Shown here: positions 8,580 to 17,516 of the stretch, piece after piece
How the letters are laid out: each line of letters starts with the position of its first letter
Position numbering within the stretch: position 1 is the first letter of the stretch
Assembly: GCA_044346175.1 (NCBI GenBank)
Contig: JBIIZQ010000002.1
Coordinates: forward strand, 204,968-268,967
Length of the DNA: 64,000 bases
Direction: 5' to 3'
Source of the DNA: JBJTUH01 sp044346175
GTDB lineage: Bacteria; Cyanobacteriota; Vampirovibrionia; Vampirovibrionales; JAJTHC01
Position numbers and translations under genes: made by a program
The notes under the pieces: model-generated
Seen by the model: the letters and a program-made list of their open reading frames with translations, nothing else
What the model was told of the DNA's origin: nothing
Databases searched by the model: none

Positions 8580-8972
8580 ATGATGATGGTAAATACCTCA
8601 GCCAGTATTGGGTCTAATTCAGCCAACCTAAACCGTGGGGGTGCCATGAGTCATCCACTTCCCCCCATTGTTCAAGAAATTTCTTTAAGAAATCAGCAGC
8701 TATGGGAGGCTTCTCAACGTAGCAAAAATCCAAGCCAGAACGTTGCCAAAGGGCGTACAGATGCCTCAGTCGTCACAGACCCCTCCGAAGTACTACCTGC
8801 ACCTGCCCAGCGTACAGCATATGACACCATGTTTGCCGAAACGGTTACGTTTCCTCAACCTGACAATACGGACTTAATGAGAGTCCGTCTGAAACAAATG
8901 GGGATGGAAAGTGCCATTCTCCCTAAAGAAGCAGAAGCCTTTCCCGAAAGTAACGTCGATACGGAAGCTTAG
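8580..8972 (+). CDS. Small polar protein of unknown function
   Basis: Unrecognised protein of 130 residues from the triple-ATG start at 8580, which has GAGGG 7 nt upstream. An in-frame upstream start at 8484 would add 32 residues but has no better ribosome site. The sequence is polar and Ser/Asn/Pro-rich with no signal peptide and no membrane span. A possible short helix (DNTDLMRVRLKQMGMESA) lies near the C-terminus. It resembles in style the other low-complexity MMM-starting proteins at 23799 and 63169. It ends 15 bp from the convergent recG. Confidence 0.6.
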   Translation: MMMVNTSASIGSNSANLNRGGAMSHPLPPIVQEISLRNQQLWEASQRSKNPSQNVAKGRTDASVVTDPSEVLPAPAQRTAYDTMFAETVTFPQPDNTDLMRVRLKQMGMESAILPKEAEAFPESNVDTEA

Positions 8973-8987
8973 CATCTGGAAGGACAC

Positions 8988-11717
8988 TTAGCCTCCAGAA
9001 AGCACTTGGAAGGCGTGGTCGGTTTTACTAAAAATCAACTGCCAGAAAGAGGCGTTATCCCACACACTCGTGTCTGAAGCGAGCCAAGTTTGGACTAAAT
9101 GTCGAGAGCGTTCCACTAAGTTCCTATCCGTCATCAAATCGGCGAGTGCAAAAAGGCTATCCCCACTTTGAAGGGTACCAAGCATTTCCCCAGGTCCCCT
9201 CAGTTCAAGGTCTTTCTCGGCGATATAAAACCCGTCTTCAGAGTCCACAAGCACCTGAAGACGTTCCTGCGACTTAGGCCCCTTACCTTGATTCACCAAG
9301 TAACAATAGCTTTGGTGGGTTCCCCGTCCTACACGTCCTCTCAATTGGTGGAGCTGGGCAAGCCCGAATCGTTCCGCATGGTCAATAAGCATCATGGTTG
9401 CATTCGGTACATCAACGCCTACTTCCACCACAGTGGTACTCACCAAAATATCATATTCGTGGGCTTTAAAGGCGGCCATGACACGTGACTTTTCCTCCGC
9501 TGCCATTTGCCCATGAAGAAGCCCCACACGGTAATGGTTAAATACGGTTTCTTGGAGTTTTTTTGCCTCAGTCGTCGCATCTTTCAAACTCATTTCCTGC
9601 GGAGGGGCTTTTACCATCGTAGAGGATTTATCCTCGGAGGACTGACGACTGCCCGATTTTTTCTTGGTTGTACTTGGTTTTTCCTCTGCTTTATCTACAA
9701 GCGGATAAATGATATAAGCCTGTCTCCCCATAAAGAGCTGCTCTTTGATATGTTGGTAAGCTTTTGCCAAGGCACGGTCAGACCCTGTGATCATGAAGGT
9801 TTGAATAGGTTGCCGACCGGGGGGACGCTCCGTCATCAAGGCAATATCCAAATCGCCGTGTAAGGTCATGGAAAGCGTTCTCGGAATGGGTGTTGCCGTC
9901 ATACTCAATAAATCAGCATGATGTCCTTTGGCGAGTATCTGGCTCCGTTGTTTCACACCAAAACGGTGCTGTTCGTCAATCACAACAATCCCCAAACGTG
10001 CAAATTCAACGGTTTCCTGAATGAGTGCATGTGTTCCTACCACCACATGACTTTGTCCAGACAAGGCAAGCTGCTTTTGTTCTCGCTTTTGCTTGGGTGT
10101 AAGCTTACCCGCTAAAAAACCAACCTTTAACCCTAAGGGGGTAAGCCACTCGGTAAGTTTAAGATAATGCTGTTCTGCTAAGATTTCAGTGGGTGCCATT
10201 AAAACCCCCTGCTCCCCTTGCTCAATGGCAAGTAAAAGTGCCAAAATCGCAACCACTGTTTTACCGCTACCAACATCCCCCTGTACCAAGCGATACATGG
10301 GCGAACCTGAGGCCATATCTTGCGCAATAGCCTCAAACGTACGCTGCTGACTCCCCGTCAAAGTAAAGGGCAGGGCTTGTAAAAACTGGTGAACCAACCC
10401 TTGTGGTTTAGGAATCCCTCGATTTGAGGATTTTGAGGATGCCGTAAGCGACGCTTTAAGCGTCTCGTTGAGTGCCTTATTCCCTTGTTGATACTGATGC
10501 TTAATCCATGCCAAACGACACTGAAACGCAAAAAGTTCATCATACGCCAAACGACTTCTGGCACCCTCTGCATCCGCTAAGGTGGTAGGACGATGAATAT
10601 GCTCATACGCCTGAACCAACGACCATTGTGCCAAGAGGGGGTCTTGTCCATGAAGCGTTTGTGGGATACAGTCCACCAGATAGGACTTTGCTTTTTCAAG
10701 CGTCGTATGAATCAGTGTCCTGAGATAATTGAGAGGCAACCCCTGCGTAAGAGGATAAATAGGAAGAATTTTCCCTGTGGGTACAGGTGCCACCGCCGTG
10801 GGCTGAGAAGCTACCACAGGTAACGCTGGGGCATGAGTCAGTAACTCAAGCTGAGGTTGCTCAATGCTAGGCAGCCCGGAAAAACGGTCAAACTTCACAA
10901 GTCCTGAGAGCATCAGCTCGCTCCCCACGGGGTACTGCTTCTGATAGAGTGCCTCCATGGCACGTAAACGACTCGTCGGTAAAAACCACGTCACAAGAGC
11001 CTTGCCAGAACTATCCTTAACGAGCAATTTAAGAATACCAATTTTTTTCCCAAGTGGCTGTACCACCTGCCACTGGTGAACATAAGCCACCAAGGTAACA
11101 GTTTCACCTTCTGAAAGTTCATCAATACGTTTGCGTTGCGTATAGTCCAAGTAACTTCTTGGGAAGTGTCGCAGTAAATCCATCACGACATAGACTTGCA
11201 GCTGCCCCAAGCGTTGTGCCATGACAGGTCCCACTTTAGGAAGATACATCACAGGACGTTCTAAAAACCCCTCCTCTCGGCTCGGTGGGGTAACAGGAGG
11301 CGGTGGCACCTTTGGCTTAAGAGCCTGTGGCACCTCTTGAGGATAGCCATGGAGCGTTCCACTCTCTTGAGCATCACCCTGTAGAGCGTCTTGGGTAGCA
11401 GGATACTCTTGCGCTTGTGGAGGCGCATCCCCCAGCAACGGTTCTATCAGTTGTTGTAGCTGATGAATCAATCGTCGACGCTCTCCCATATCCTGTAAGC
11501 TATAGCTGGACCATTGAATCAAGAGTATTTGAAGCTGTTTTTGCACCCCTTTATCAACATCACGCCATGCCCCCATCGCCACGAGAGCTTGTAGTACATC
11601 CCTACTAAAGCTTGAAAAACGTTGCTTTTTGCCTCGCACATCGGTGTACTGATGGCGTATTTCAGCTTCACATGCACGATTGAGAAGTGTGGCTTGGGTA
11701 TAAATGTCTTGTTGCAT
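8988..11717 (-). CDS. recG: ATP-dependent DNA helicase RecG
   Basis: Branch-migrating superfamily 2 helicase that remodels stalled forks and Holliday junctions. After an N-terminal extension of about 150 residues come the wedge/OB domain (YLPKVGPVMAQRLG, DLLRHFPRSYLDYT), Walker A GDVGSGKT (about residue 480), the DEQH box with HRFG (about 580), MTATPIPRTLSMT, and the C-terminal helicase lobe with STTVVEVGVDVP and QLRGRVGRG. A Lys/Ser-rich insertion (KPSTTKKKSGSRQSSEDKSS) interrupts the second lobe before LLHGQM. The 909 residues exceed the usual 680-820 because of the extension and this insert. Its stop is 15 bp from that of the converging gene at 8580. Confidence 0.96.
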   Translation of the reverse strand: MQQDIYTQATLLNRACEAEIRHQYTDVRGKKQRFSSFSRDVLQALVAMGAWRDVDKGVQKQLQILLIQWSSYSLQDMGERRRLIHQLQQLIEPLLGDAPPQAQEYPATQDALQGDAQESGTLHGYPQEVPQALKPKVPPPPVTPPSREEGFLERPVMYLPKVGPVMAQRLGQLQVYVVMDLLRHFPRSYLDYTQRKRIDELSEGETVTLVAYVHQWQVVQPLGKKIGILKLLVKDSSGKALVTWFLPTSRLRAMEALYQKQYPVGSELMLSGLVKFDRFSGLPSIEQPQLELLTHAPALPVVASQPTAVAPVPTGKILPIYPLTQGLPLNYLRTLIHTTLEKAKSYLVDCIPQTLHGQDPLLAQWSLVQAYEHIHRPTTLADAEGARSRLAYDELFAFQCRLAWIKHQYQQGNKALNETLKASLTASSKSSNRGIPKPQGLVHQFLQALPFTLTGSQQRTFEAIAQDMASGSPMYRLVQGDVGSGKTVVAILALLLAIEQGEQGVLMAPTEILAEQHYLKLTEWLTPLGLKVGFLAGKLTPKQKREQKQLALSGQSHVVVGTHALIQETVEFARLGIVVIDEQHRFGVKQRSQILAKGHHADLLSMTATPIPRTLSMTLHGDLDIALMTERPPGRQPIQTFMITGSDRALAKAYQHIKEQLFMGRQAYIIYPLVDKAEEKPSTTKKKSGSRQSSEDKSSTMVKAPPQEMSLKDATTEAKKLQETVFNHYRVGLLHGQMAAEEKSRVMAAFKAHEYDILVSTTVVEVGVDVPNATMMLIDHAERFGLAQLHQLRGRVGRGTHQSYCYLVNQGKGPKSQERLQVLVDSEDGFYIAEKDLELRGPGEMLGTLQSGDSLFALADLMTDRNLVERSRHLVQTWLASDTSVWDNASFWQLIFSKTDHAFQVLSGG

Positions 11718-11914
11718 GGCTCCAGTGTATCATAAAGAGTACAAGGCATAGGCAAGGCACAACCCAAGACATTGCTTTTTGAAAGATAAAATCCACTAGT
11801 GACGAAACCATACGTAACTGTTAATATAAACATGAGACCCCTTATAGAGTTTGACACTCTCACGGACTATGATTTACTGCTTAATTCCGAACCATGATAA
11901 AGGAATCATGCCTC

Positions 11915-12958
11915 ATGATGACGCTTTCTTTTATACCATGCCTTTTGCCACGCCGTTTGGGATGTGCCTTGGCAGGATTAGCACTTGCGATGAGCCTCCT
12001 TCACGTATGTGCAACACCCGTACAAGCAGGCCCCCAAGAAGCCAAGCTCGCTTATCAGAGTGGGTATACCGCTTACAGACAAGGACGACCCGATGTCGCA
12101 CGTCAGTACTTTTTACAAGCCATTCAACACGACCCCCAATTTGCCGATGCACACTATAATTTAGGCATGTTGGCTTACAGACAACAACAGTGGCAAGAGT
12201 CCTACCAGTCATTCGACCGTGCCAGAATGTTAAACCCTGGCGACCAAAATGCGATTTACTTCACAGGGCTGAGTCTTGAAAAACTCAAAGCCTTCCCCCA
12301 AGCCATTGAGATGCTCTCTCAAATGACACCCTCTCATAACATGTACCCTGAGGCACGGGGTAAAATTAACCGTATGCGCGATGTACTTGCCATGCATCCT
12401 GAGTGGGTCAAACAGCCTGCACTCGCAAGCCAACCCACCTCCCCCTATGGCGCATCCACCAGTATCAATAGTTTAAAACCTGTCGCCAATAACACGGCAG
12501 CCATTGCCCGTACAACCAGTACCCCGCAACAAACGGCGATGCTGGCAACCAATATCGCCACTAGCAAAGCAAGCCCCCCTGGTACTATCAGTACTTTTGT
12601 AAAGAACATTCCTGGTCCCTCTGGTGTGGTCATTGGCACAGATGGCAACATGTATGTAGCCAGTTTCTCTAAAAACACCATTTCTCGTGTAGAAGCCTCA
12701 GGGCGCGTGGTTCCTGTCGTCACGGGGATGGGCGTGAACGGGCCAGTGGGGATGGTGTGTGACCCTCGTAACGGTCATTTGTATGTTGCGAACTATAACG
12801 CCAACAATATTCTGAAAATCTCACCCCAAGGTAAAGTTTCAGTACTCGCCACAGGACTAAAACACCCTTATATGCTTTCACTTGATAGTGTCAATGGGTA
12901 TTTATTTGTATCAGAATCCGATGCCAATACCGTCTCACGGATTCAAGTTTCTCCCTAG
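11915..12958 (+). CDS. Exported TPR and beta-propeller (NHL/Vgb-like) protein
   Basis: A signal peptide spans roughly the first 37 residues of the tandem-ATG start at 11915 (core LGCALAGLALAMSLLHVCA, cut near VQAG). AAAGGA lies 9 nt upstream. Next come three TPR units (AKLAYQSGYTAYRQG..., AHYNLGMLAYRQQQ..., AIYFTGLSLEKLK...). A Thr/Ala/Ser linker follows, and then at least three beta-propeller blades with the repeat G-x-N/H-M/L-Y-V-A-x-F/Y/N (DGNMYVASFSKN, NGHLYVANYNAN, NGYLFVSESDAN). That is too few for a closed propeller, so it may be partial or dimerise. Likely a periplasmic scaffold; no enzymatic residue is evident. Confidence 0.75.
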   Translation: MMTLSFIPCLLPRRLGCALAGLALAMSLLHVCATPVQAGPQEAKLAYQSGYTAYRQGRPDVARQYFLQAIQHDPQFADAHYNLGMLAYRQQQWQESYQSFDRARMLNPGDQNAIYFTGLSLEKLKAFPQAIEMLSQMTPSHNMYPEARGKINRMRDVLAMHPEWVKQPALASQPTSPYGASTSINSLKPVANNTAAIARTTSTPQQTAMLATNIATSKASPPGTISTFVKNIPGPSGVVIGTDGNMYVASFSKNTISRVEASGRVVPVVTGMGVNGPVGMVCDPRNGHLYVANYNANNILKISPQGKVSVLATGLKHPYMLSLDSVNGYLFVSESDANTVSRIQVSP

Positions 12959-13017
12959 ATAGAGGGGGCAAAGTAGTCTCGGTTTTCATCACCACTTACC
13001 CCGCTCATTGGTTCAAT

Positions 13018-13064
13018 CATACAAAAGCATATCCCCCTTGATACAACGGATATGCTTTTGTATG
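13018..13064. terminator. Long perfect hairpin
   Basis: Perfect 17-bp inverted repeat (13018-13034 with 13048-13064) and a 13-nt loop, 60 bp after the TPR/propeller gene. There is no strong T-run after it, but the T-rich right arm fits a terminator or a transcript-stabilising hairpin. Confidence 0.6.
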
Positions 13065-13201
13065 TCGTGGTGAAAAAGTGTCTTCATGCTATGATAAAAG
13101 CACCTTTTTAGACCATACTCACTGGATACCCTCGGGGGCGTGGTCTTTTGTTTGTTGTGCTTTCAGTCACCGCAATGTGCCACTAGAACGGTGTATCCTC
13201 T

Positions 13202-14083
13202 ATGATGCTCGCTACACACACCATGACCCAACCTCAAACACGTACCCTTACTTTGGCACACAGTCCCGATGCGGATGATGCCTTCATGTTTTACGCCCTC
13301 ACAAACCACAAAATTGATGCCGAAGGCTTACACTTTGAGCATGTTTTGGTTGACATCGAAACCCTAAATCATGCGGCGGACGAGGGTACCTATGACATGA
13401 CCGCTATTTCACTCCATGCCTATGCCAAGCTCCATGAAACTTACGCCCTGATGGCTGTAGGCGGCAGCATCGGCAACAAATACGGCCCAAAGGTTATTGC
13501 TCGTGAAGCCCTCACCCTCTCTCAAATACGAGATAAAGGCATGGTGGTTGCCGTCCCTGGAGAACGTACCACAGCGTACTTGTTGCTTAAACTTTGGGCC
13601 CCCGACCTACCCGTACGTATCATGCCTTTTGATGCCATTCAACCCGCTGTTGCCCAAGGGCAAGTCGATGTAGGACTCATCATCCATGAAGGACAACTCA
13701 CCTACCAACAAGATGGTCTGTGCTTGGTTGAAGACCTCGGTGCTTGGTGGTTTAAGGAAACAGGACTCCTTGCCCCTTTAGGCTTTAATGCGATTAAGCG
13801 TTCCTTAGGGTATGACACGATGCAACAAGCCACTCGTGTGTTACAGCGCAGTGTTGCCTATGCAATGACGCACCAAGAAGAAGCCCTGAAGGGTGCATTG
13901 CACTTTGCAAGAGCCTTAGAAAACGAATGGGACAAGGCACTCGACTTTGTGGGGATGTATGTCAATGAGCATACCCTCCTCGCAGATGCCGACGTACAGG
14001 AAGGTGCCAAAATGCTGCTCCAAAAAGGGTATGAAGCGGGTATTATTCCTGAGCTTGTCGTGCCTGAGTTTATCATGCCTTGA
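13202..14083 (+). CDS. mqnD: 1,4-dihydroxy-6-naphthoate synthase (futalosine menaquinone pathway)
   Basis: Periplasmic-binding-protein fold enzyme converting cyclic de-hypoxanthine futalosine to 1,4-dihydroxy-6-naphthoate. Family segments are visible in order: LAHSPDADDAFMFYAL, DIETLNHAA, GGSIGNKYGPKVIA, VAVPGERTTAYLLLKLW, AVAQGQVDVGLIIHEGQLTY and LVEDLGAWWFKETGLLAPLG. The C-terminal helices are RSVAYAMTHQEEAL and MYVNEHTLLADADV. About 290 residues is normal. The catalytic His of the LIIHE motif is present. The start is the tandem ATG at 13202; an ATG at 13223 is an alternative, and neither has a clear ribosome site. No other mqn gene is in the window. Confidence 0.9.
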   Translation: MMLATHTMTQPQTRTLTLAHSPDADDAFMFYALTNHKIDAEGLHFEHVLVDIETLNHAADEGTYDMTAISLHAYAKLHETYALMAVGGSIGNKYGPKVIAREALTLSQIRDKGMVVAVPGERTTAYLLLKLWAPDLPVRIMPFDAIQPAVAQGQVDVGLIIHEGQLTYQQDGLCLVEDLGAWWFKETGLLAPLGFNAIKRSLGYDTMQQATRVLQRSVAYAMTHQEEALKGALHFARALENEWDKALDFVGMYVNEHTLLADADVQEGAKMLLQKGYEAGIIPELVVPEFIMP

Positions 14084-14101
14084 AGTTAGGAACAAACTTC
14101 T

Positions 14102-14779
14102 GTGTTAAGGTGTCTTCCTCGGTGGTTTGCTATTGTGTGTGTGTGCGTGACGTGTTGCACCCTGCCATGGTTCCTCAAAGAGCTGGGGTTGGCTCGGCGT
14201 GATGTGGCTTCAGTAGTTTATGCGGAACCACACCTACCCACATGTGATTTAGGCATTCTCCCACAACTCCCAGAAGCCTTTGGTATCACAACACTTGGTC
14301 CACTGTTACTTGCCATGCCTCGAAAACCACGCCAAGGATGTCAAGGGTTTTCAAGAACAGCCGCCGAGGTTCACCGACGCATCCAAACTCTTATCAAGCA
14401 AGTAGCCTCAAACCCTTGGGGGGATGTTACAACGGCACGCCTTTATAACCTTGCCACGATGGCCTATGCCTATGGAGATGGTCTTGCCGCTGTAGTCATC
14501 ATGCACCATGTTCTGTTACGGAGTGCTACCCCTGTCCCCCCTTTGGTTTATATGGATTTTTTCATTCAAAGCTACCAAGCAAACCAAAGTGTTGATTTGT
14601 TAGTCCAGCAATTGGACACACTCCTCACGCAATATCCAGACCATCCTTGGCTCCCTCTGTTACACCAACGAGCCATTTCTCCCAAAGCAAGAGCCGTATT
14701 CCCTCCCAAACCCCTTTGTGACCGCAATAGCCATGGCAGCGAATGCCGTGGGGGTGACACTGAACTCATACGATATTAA
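14102..14779 (+). CDS. Exported or membrane-anchored protein of unknown function
   Basis: Unrecognised. The 225-residue frame starts with GTG 18 bp after mqnD and opens with a basic, cysteine-rich hydrophobic segment (WFAIVCVCVTCCTLPWFL) that looks like a signal peptide or anchor. The mature part is mostly helical, with an AARLYNLATMAYAYGDG-like region and a following helix pair that resembles degenerate TPR helices (my reading only). The cysteine-containing tail lacks recognisable motifs. It is probably translated from the mqnD transcript. Confidence 0.55.
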   Translation: MLRCLPRWFAIVCVCVTCCTLPWFLKELGLARRDVASVVYAEPHLPTCDLGILPQLPEAFGITTLGPLLLAMPRKPRQGCQGFSRTAAEVHRRIQTLIKQVASNPWGDVTTARLYNLATMAYAYGDGLAAVVIMHHVLLRSATPVPPLVYMDFFIQSYQANQSVDLLVQQLDTLLTQYPDHPWLPLLHQRAISPKARAVFPPKPLCDRNSHGSECRGGDTELIRY

Positions 14780-14880
14780 CTTTCACAAACCCACTTTAAA
14801 CACCCTCTGAAAAAGGGCTTGCACAATCTTTATGTGTGTGGGATATATAATAAATAACAAATCAATCTTTTACACCTTTT

Positions 14881-14953
14881 GGGGCAATAGCGTAGTTGGT
14901 AGCGCGTCTCCATGGCATGGAGAAGGTCGGGGGTTCGAGTCCCCCTTGCTCCA
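14881..14953 (+). tRNA. tRNA-Ala (anticodon GGC)
   Basis: Complete cloverleaf. The acceptor stem pairs 14881-14887 with 14946-14952 and contains a G3-T70 pair, the classical alanine identity element. The D-stem is GCGT/GCGC. The anticodon stem is TCTCC/GGAGA with loop ATGGCAT, giving anticodon GGC. The T-arm is GGGGG-TTCGAGT-CCCCC and the discriminator base is A (14953). The 3' CCA is not encoded. A T-run follows directly and may act as terminator. Confidence 0.95.
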
Positions 14954-15285
14954 TTTTTTAATACGTCATTAAATTGTTTTTATAATTTTATTTTAAATAA
15001 TTTCACTAGGCATCTGCTTATGTCTAGGGTAAAGTGAAAGTATACGCCTTACTCCAGTAACTTTAAACACTACGCCTACGTCTTCGGACACCATGCGATA
15101 AACCAAAAACGGAACGTTAAAAAAGTTACACCCCATGTCGTCTTTCTCGGGGTCAATCAGCAAAATGATACCAAGGAAGAAAGAGTACCGTAAAAGACGT
15201 TATGGTTTTGGAGAGGACGTTGCGTGTACTTTTGTATGTTCCTCAATGACACATCTTTCTTCCTGTTAAGCTTGGAGTATTGGTT
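14954..15285. other. Gap between tRNA-Ala and rpsA
   Basis: About 330 bp. It begins very AT-rich (14954-15010) just after the tRNA and then becomes mixed. I recognise no gene; it probably contains the rpsA promoter and 5' leader. Only the GGAG at 15274-15277, which serves the rpsA start, is clearly interpretable. Confidence 0.5.
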
Positions 15286-16413
15286 ATGATGTTGGCTCAA
15301 CGCCTTGCAGATTTAATGGCACGTAGTGGTGTTTCTATGGACACCCTTCAAGAAAATGCCTCGTTACAGGACAGTTTTGTCTCTTTATTGGAGTCCAGCT
15401 TTGAAAAAGAAGCACGTGTAGGGTCTCTAGTGGCTGGAGAGGTTCTCCGTCGTGAGAAAGACACCCTCATTGTGGATATTGGTGGCAAGTACGAAGGCCT
15501 TGTCCATATCAAAGAACTTTTAAGCCAAGGACTTGACGAAGAGGCTATTGCAGTAGAGTACGCTGAGGGTGCCGTACGGGAGTTCTTCTTAGTACGAGAC
15601 ATTGAGCGTGATTTACGTTATGTTCTCTCAACACGTCGGGTACAGACAGTTAAAAATTGGCAGCATCTTCAAACCCTCAAAGAGGCACAAGAAACGCTTG
15701 AAGCCACCATTACAGGGAGTACCAAAGGTGGCTTACTGGCCAGTGTATGCCAAGTCAAAGGGTTTATTCCTTCTAGCCAGCTAAGAATGACCCGTCCCAT
15801 TGAAGAAATGATGGGTGAAACGCTCCCTGTTAAAATTTTAGAAGTTGACAGACAGCGTAATAAACTTATTTTGAGTCATCGTCAGGCCATTTTTGAAGAA
15901 AAAGCCGCCTCCCGAGCAGAAACCCTCAAACAACTTGAGGAAGGTACGTTAGTGAAGGGGCAAGTCGTCAAGGTAACTGATTTTGGGGTATTCATTGACA
16001 TCAATGGGATTGATGGTCTTTTGCCGCTTTCTGAAATCACTTGGCGCCGCATTAAGCACCCGTCGGATGCCTTGGCACTCGGCGATGCGCTTGAAGTACG
16101 TGTATTGAGTATTGATGTTGAGCGTCAACGTATCAGCTTGAGCTTGAAGCGTCTTCAGCCTGACCCTTGGTCGTTGGTGGAAACCTTCATCACAGAAAAT
16201 CCTCAGTTGAAAGGTCAAGTCACCAAAGCACTTGCCTCTGGGGTATTGGTTGAAGTGATGCCTGGTGTAGAAGCTTTCTGCCCTTATGCACCCTACGGAC
16301 GAATTTTCATGGTAGGGGAAACGTACCCATTCTCAGTCGTTTCAACGGATATTCCCAACCGTCGTATTACCCTTCAGTTTCAACCTGAAGGCGTGGCTTC
16401 AGAAGAAGGCTAA
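15286..16413 (+). CDS. rpsA: Ribosomal protein S1 (S1-domain RNA-binding protein)
   Basis: Binds mRNA and helps load it on the 30S subunit. Four S1/OB-type segments can be read. The first is GSLVAGEVLRREKDTLIVDIGGKYEGLVHIKEL and the second ETLEATITGSTKGGLLASVCQVKGFIPSSQL. The third is the canonical repeat LVKGQVVKVTDFGVFIDI with DGLLPLSEI. The fourth is a divergent KGQVTKALASGVLVEVMPGVEAFCPY. About 375 residues with three to four domains resembles cyanobacterial S1 more than the six-domain E. coli protein. The tandem ATG at 15286 has GGAG 8 nt upstream; a TTG at 15280 is less likely. Confidence 0.88.
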   Translation: MMLAQRLADLMARSGVSMDTLQENASLQDSFVSLLESSFEKEARVGSLVAGEVLRREKDTLIVDIGGKYEGLVHIKELLSQGLDEEAIAVEYAEGAVREFFLVRDIERDLRYVLSTRRVQTVKNWQHLQTLKEAQETLEATITGSTKGGLLASVCQVKGFIPSSQLRMTRPIEEMMGETLPVKILEVDRQRNKLILSHRQAIFEEKAASRAETLKQLEEGTLVKGQVVKVTDFGVFIDINGIDGLLPLSEITWRRIKHPSDALALGDALEVRVLSIDVERQRISLSLKRLQPDPWSLVETFITENPQLKGQVTKALASGVLVEVMPGVEAFCPYAPYGRIFMVGETYPFSVVSTDIPNRRITLQFQPEGVASEEG

Positions 16414-16437
16414 GACGTTTCCTCGAAGCCAACATCT

Positions 16438-16487
16438 TCTCCCTAGAGTGATGGGGTTCATACCACCCTCTAGGGAGAGGCTTTTTT
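16438..16487 (+). terminator. rpsA terminator
   Basis: An 11-bp stem (16438-16448 with 16468-16478) followed by GG, C and a run of six T. Typical intrinsic terminator 25 bp after the rpsA stop. Confidence 0.85.
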
Positions 16488-16703
16488 CAGCATGAGGGTT
16501 TGCACATTCCGTATGTTTCTTGTAACATCATGAATGGTTTCTTTATTTTGTGATGCTGTTGTACAAGTGTCTTGTAACCATCACGTTAACTGCTTTCCCT
16601 TAGCAGTGTGTTTTAACACCCAGTTTTTATGGTGCTTTCTTCTTTATTTTATCTATTTCTTTTTTAAAATGACACACGTGACGTGTTTAGGATATATACA
16701 ACC

Positions 16704-17036
16704 ATGATGACCGAAAAAGCGAGCAAAAAAGCGGTACTTCAGCTGAACAACAAGCAATATGAAGTAGAAGAAAACCGTTACCTTCTTGTTGACTTATTGG
16801 ATGCTGAAGTAGGGTCTGAGTTCACCGTAGATACGGTTAATCTTTTAATGGATGGTGAGACCGTAAAAGTAGGACAGCCTTTCGTGGCAGGTGCCTCTGC
16901 AACTTTAAAAGTTTTAGGGCATGTCAAAAGCAGAAAAGTGATTGTATTCAAGTACCGTCCCAAAAAAGGGTACCGTCGTAAAAACGGACATCGTCAGCAA
17001 TATACACGAGTCTCTGTGGAAGCAATTTTAGGGTAG
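16704..17036 (+). CDS. rplU: 50S ribosomal protein L21
   Basis: Structural protein of the large subunit. From the tandem ATG at 16704 it has 110 residues, close to the usual 103. Recognisable segments are KKAVLQLNNKQYEVEENRYLLVDLL, VGQPFVAGASATLKVLGH, and the basic signature KYRPKKGYRRKNGHRQQYTRV. AGGA lies 11 nt before the start. rpmA follows after 91 bp, the classic rplU-rpmA pair. The 216-bp leader after the rpsA terminator is T-rich and may contain promoter or autoregulatory sequence, which I could not define. Confidence 0.95.
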   Translation: MMTEKASKKAVLQLNNKQYEVEENRYLLVDLLDAEVGSEFTVDTVNLLMDGETVKVGQPFVAGASATLKVLGHVKSRKVIVFKYRPKKGYRRKNGHRQQYTRVSVEAILG

Positions 17037-17127
17037 TGCTTCTTTTAAGCCTGTCTACCTTGGGTTGCAGTATGTATTATGTTTAACTTCATGTTGTTTT
17101 TCATCTATTCCGGAGTATAACTTCATC

Positions 17128-17421
17128 ATGATGGCTTCAAAAAAAGGTGTAGGTTCTACACGAAACGGTCGTGACTCACGTGCAAAACGCCGTGGTGTTA
17201 AAGTGTACGGTGGACAAATCATCCGTGCAGGTTCTATCATCGTTCGTCAGTTAGGTACGAAAGTTCATGCTGGCGTGAATGTGGGTCGTGGTGGTGATGA
17301 CACCCTTTTTGCTTTGGTCGATGGGTTAGTTGTTTTCCAACGTGACCGTCGTGGTGGCAAAAAAGTGAGTGTTCAACCCGCACCCGAAACCCAAGACGCT
17401 ACGGAAGCTGTTGCCAGCTAG
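17128..17421 (+). CDS. rpmA: 50S ribosomal protein L27
   Basis: L27 N-termini reach the peptidyl transferase centre. The start MMASKKGVGSTRNGRDS matches the family's MAHKKGxGSxxNGRDS, so the tandem ATG at 17128/17131 is the true start (CGGAG 12 nt upstream). It is followed by KRRGVKVYGGQ, GSIIVRQLGTKVHAGVNVGRGGDDTLFAL. No Firmicutes-type cleavable N-terminal extension is present. A C-terminal Pro/Glu/Ala tail is slightly longer than usual. It is followed by a strong terminator at 17440-17486. Confidence 0.96.
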   Translation: MMASKKGVGSTRNGRDSRAKRRGVKVYGGQIIRAGSIIVRQLGTKVHAGVNVGRGGDDTLFALVDGLVVFQRDRRGGKKVSVQPAPETQDATEAVAS

Positions 17422-17439
17422 TGTTTTACTAGAAATATG

Positions 17440-17486
17440 AAAAGACCTCTTCTCGCTTAAGATACACGCTTGGAAGAGGTCTTTTT
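17440..17486 (+). terminator. rplU-rpmA terminator
   Basis: Perfect 13-bp stem (AAAAGACCTCTTC with its complement ending in TTTTT) and a 20-nt loop, 18 bp after rpmA. The A- and T-flanked arms make it potentially bidirectional. Confidence 0.9.
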
Positions 17487-17516
17487 CATGTCTCCTTTTT
17501 TCTAGGTACCACCATC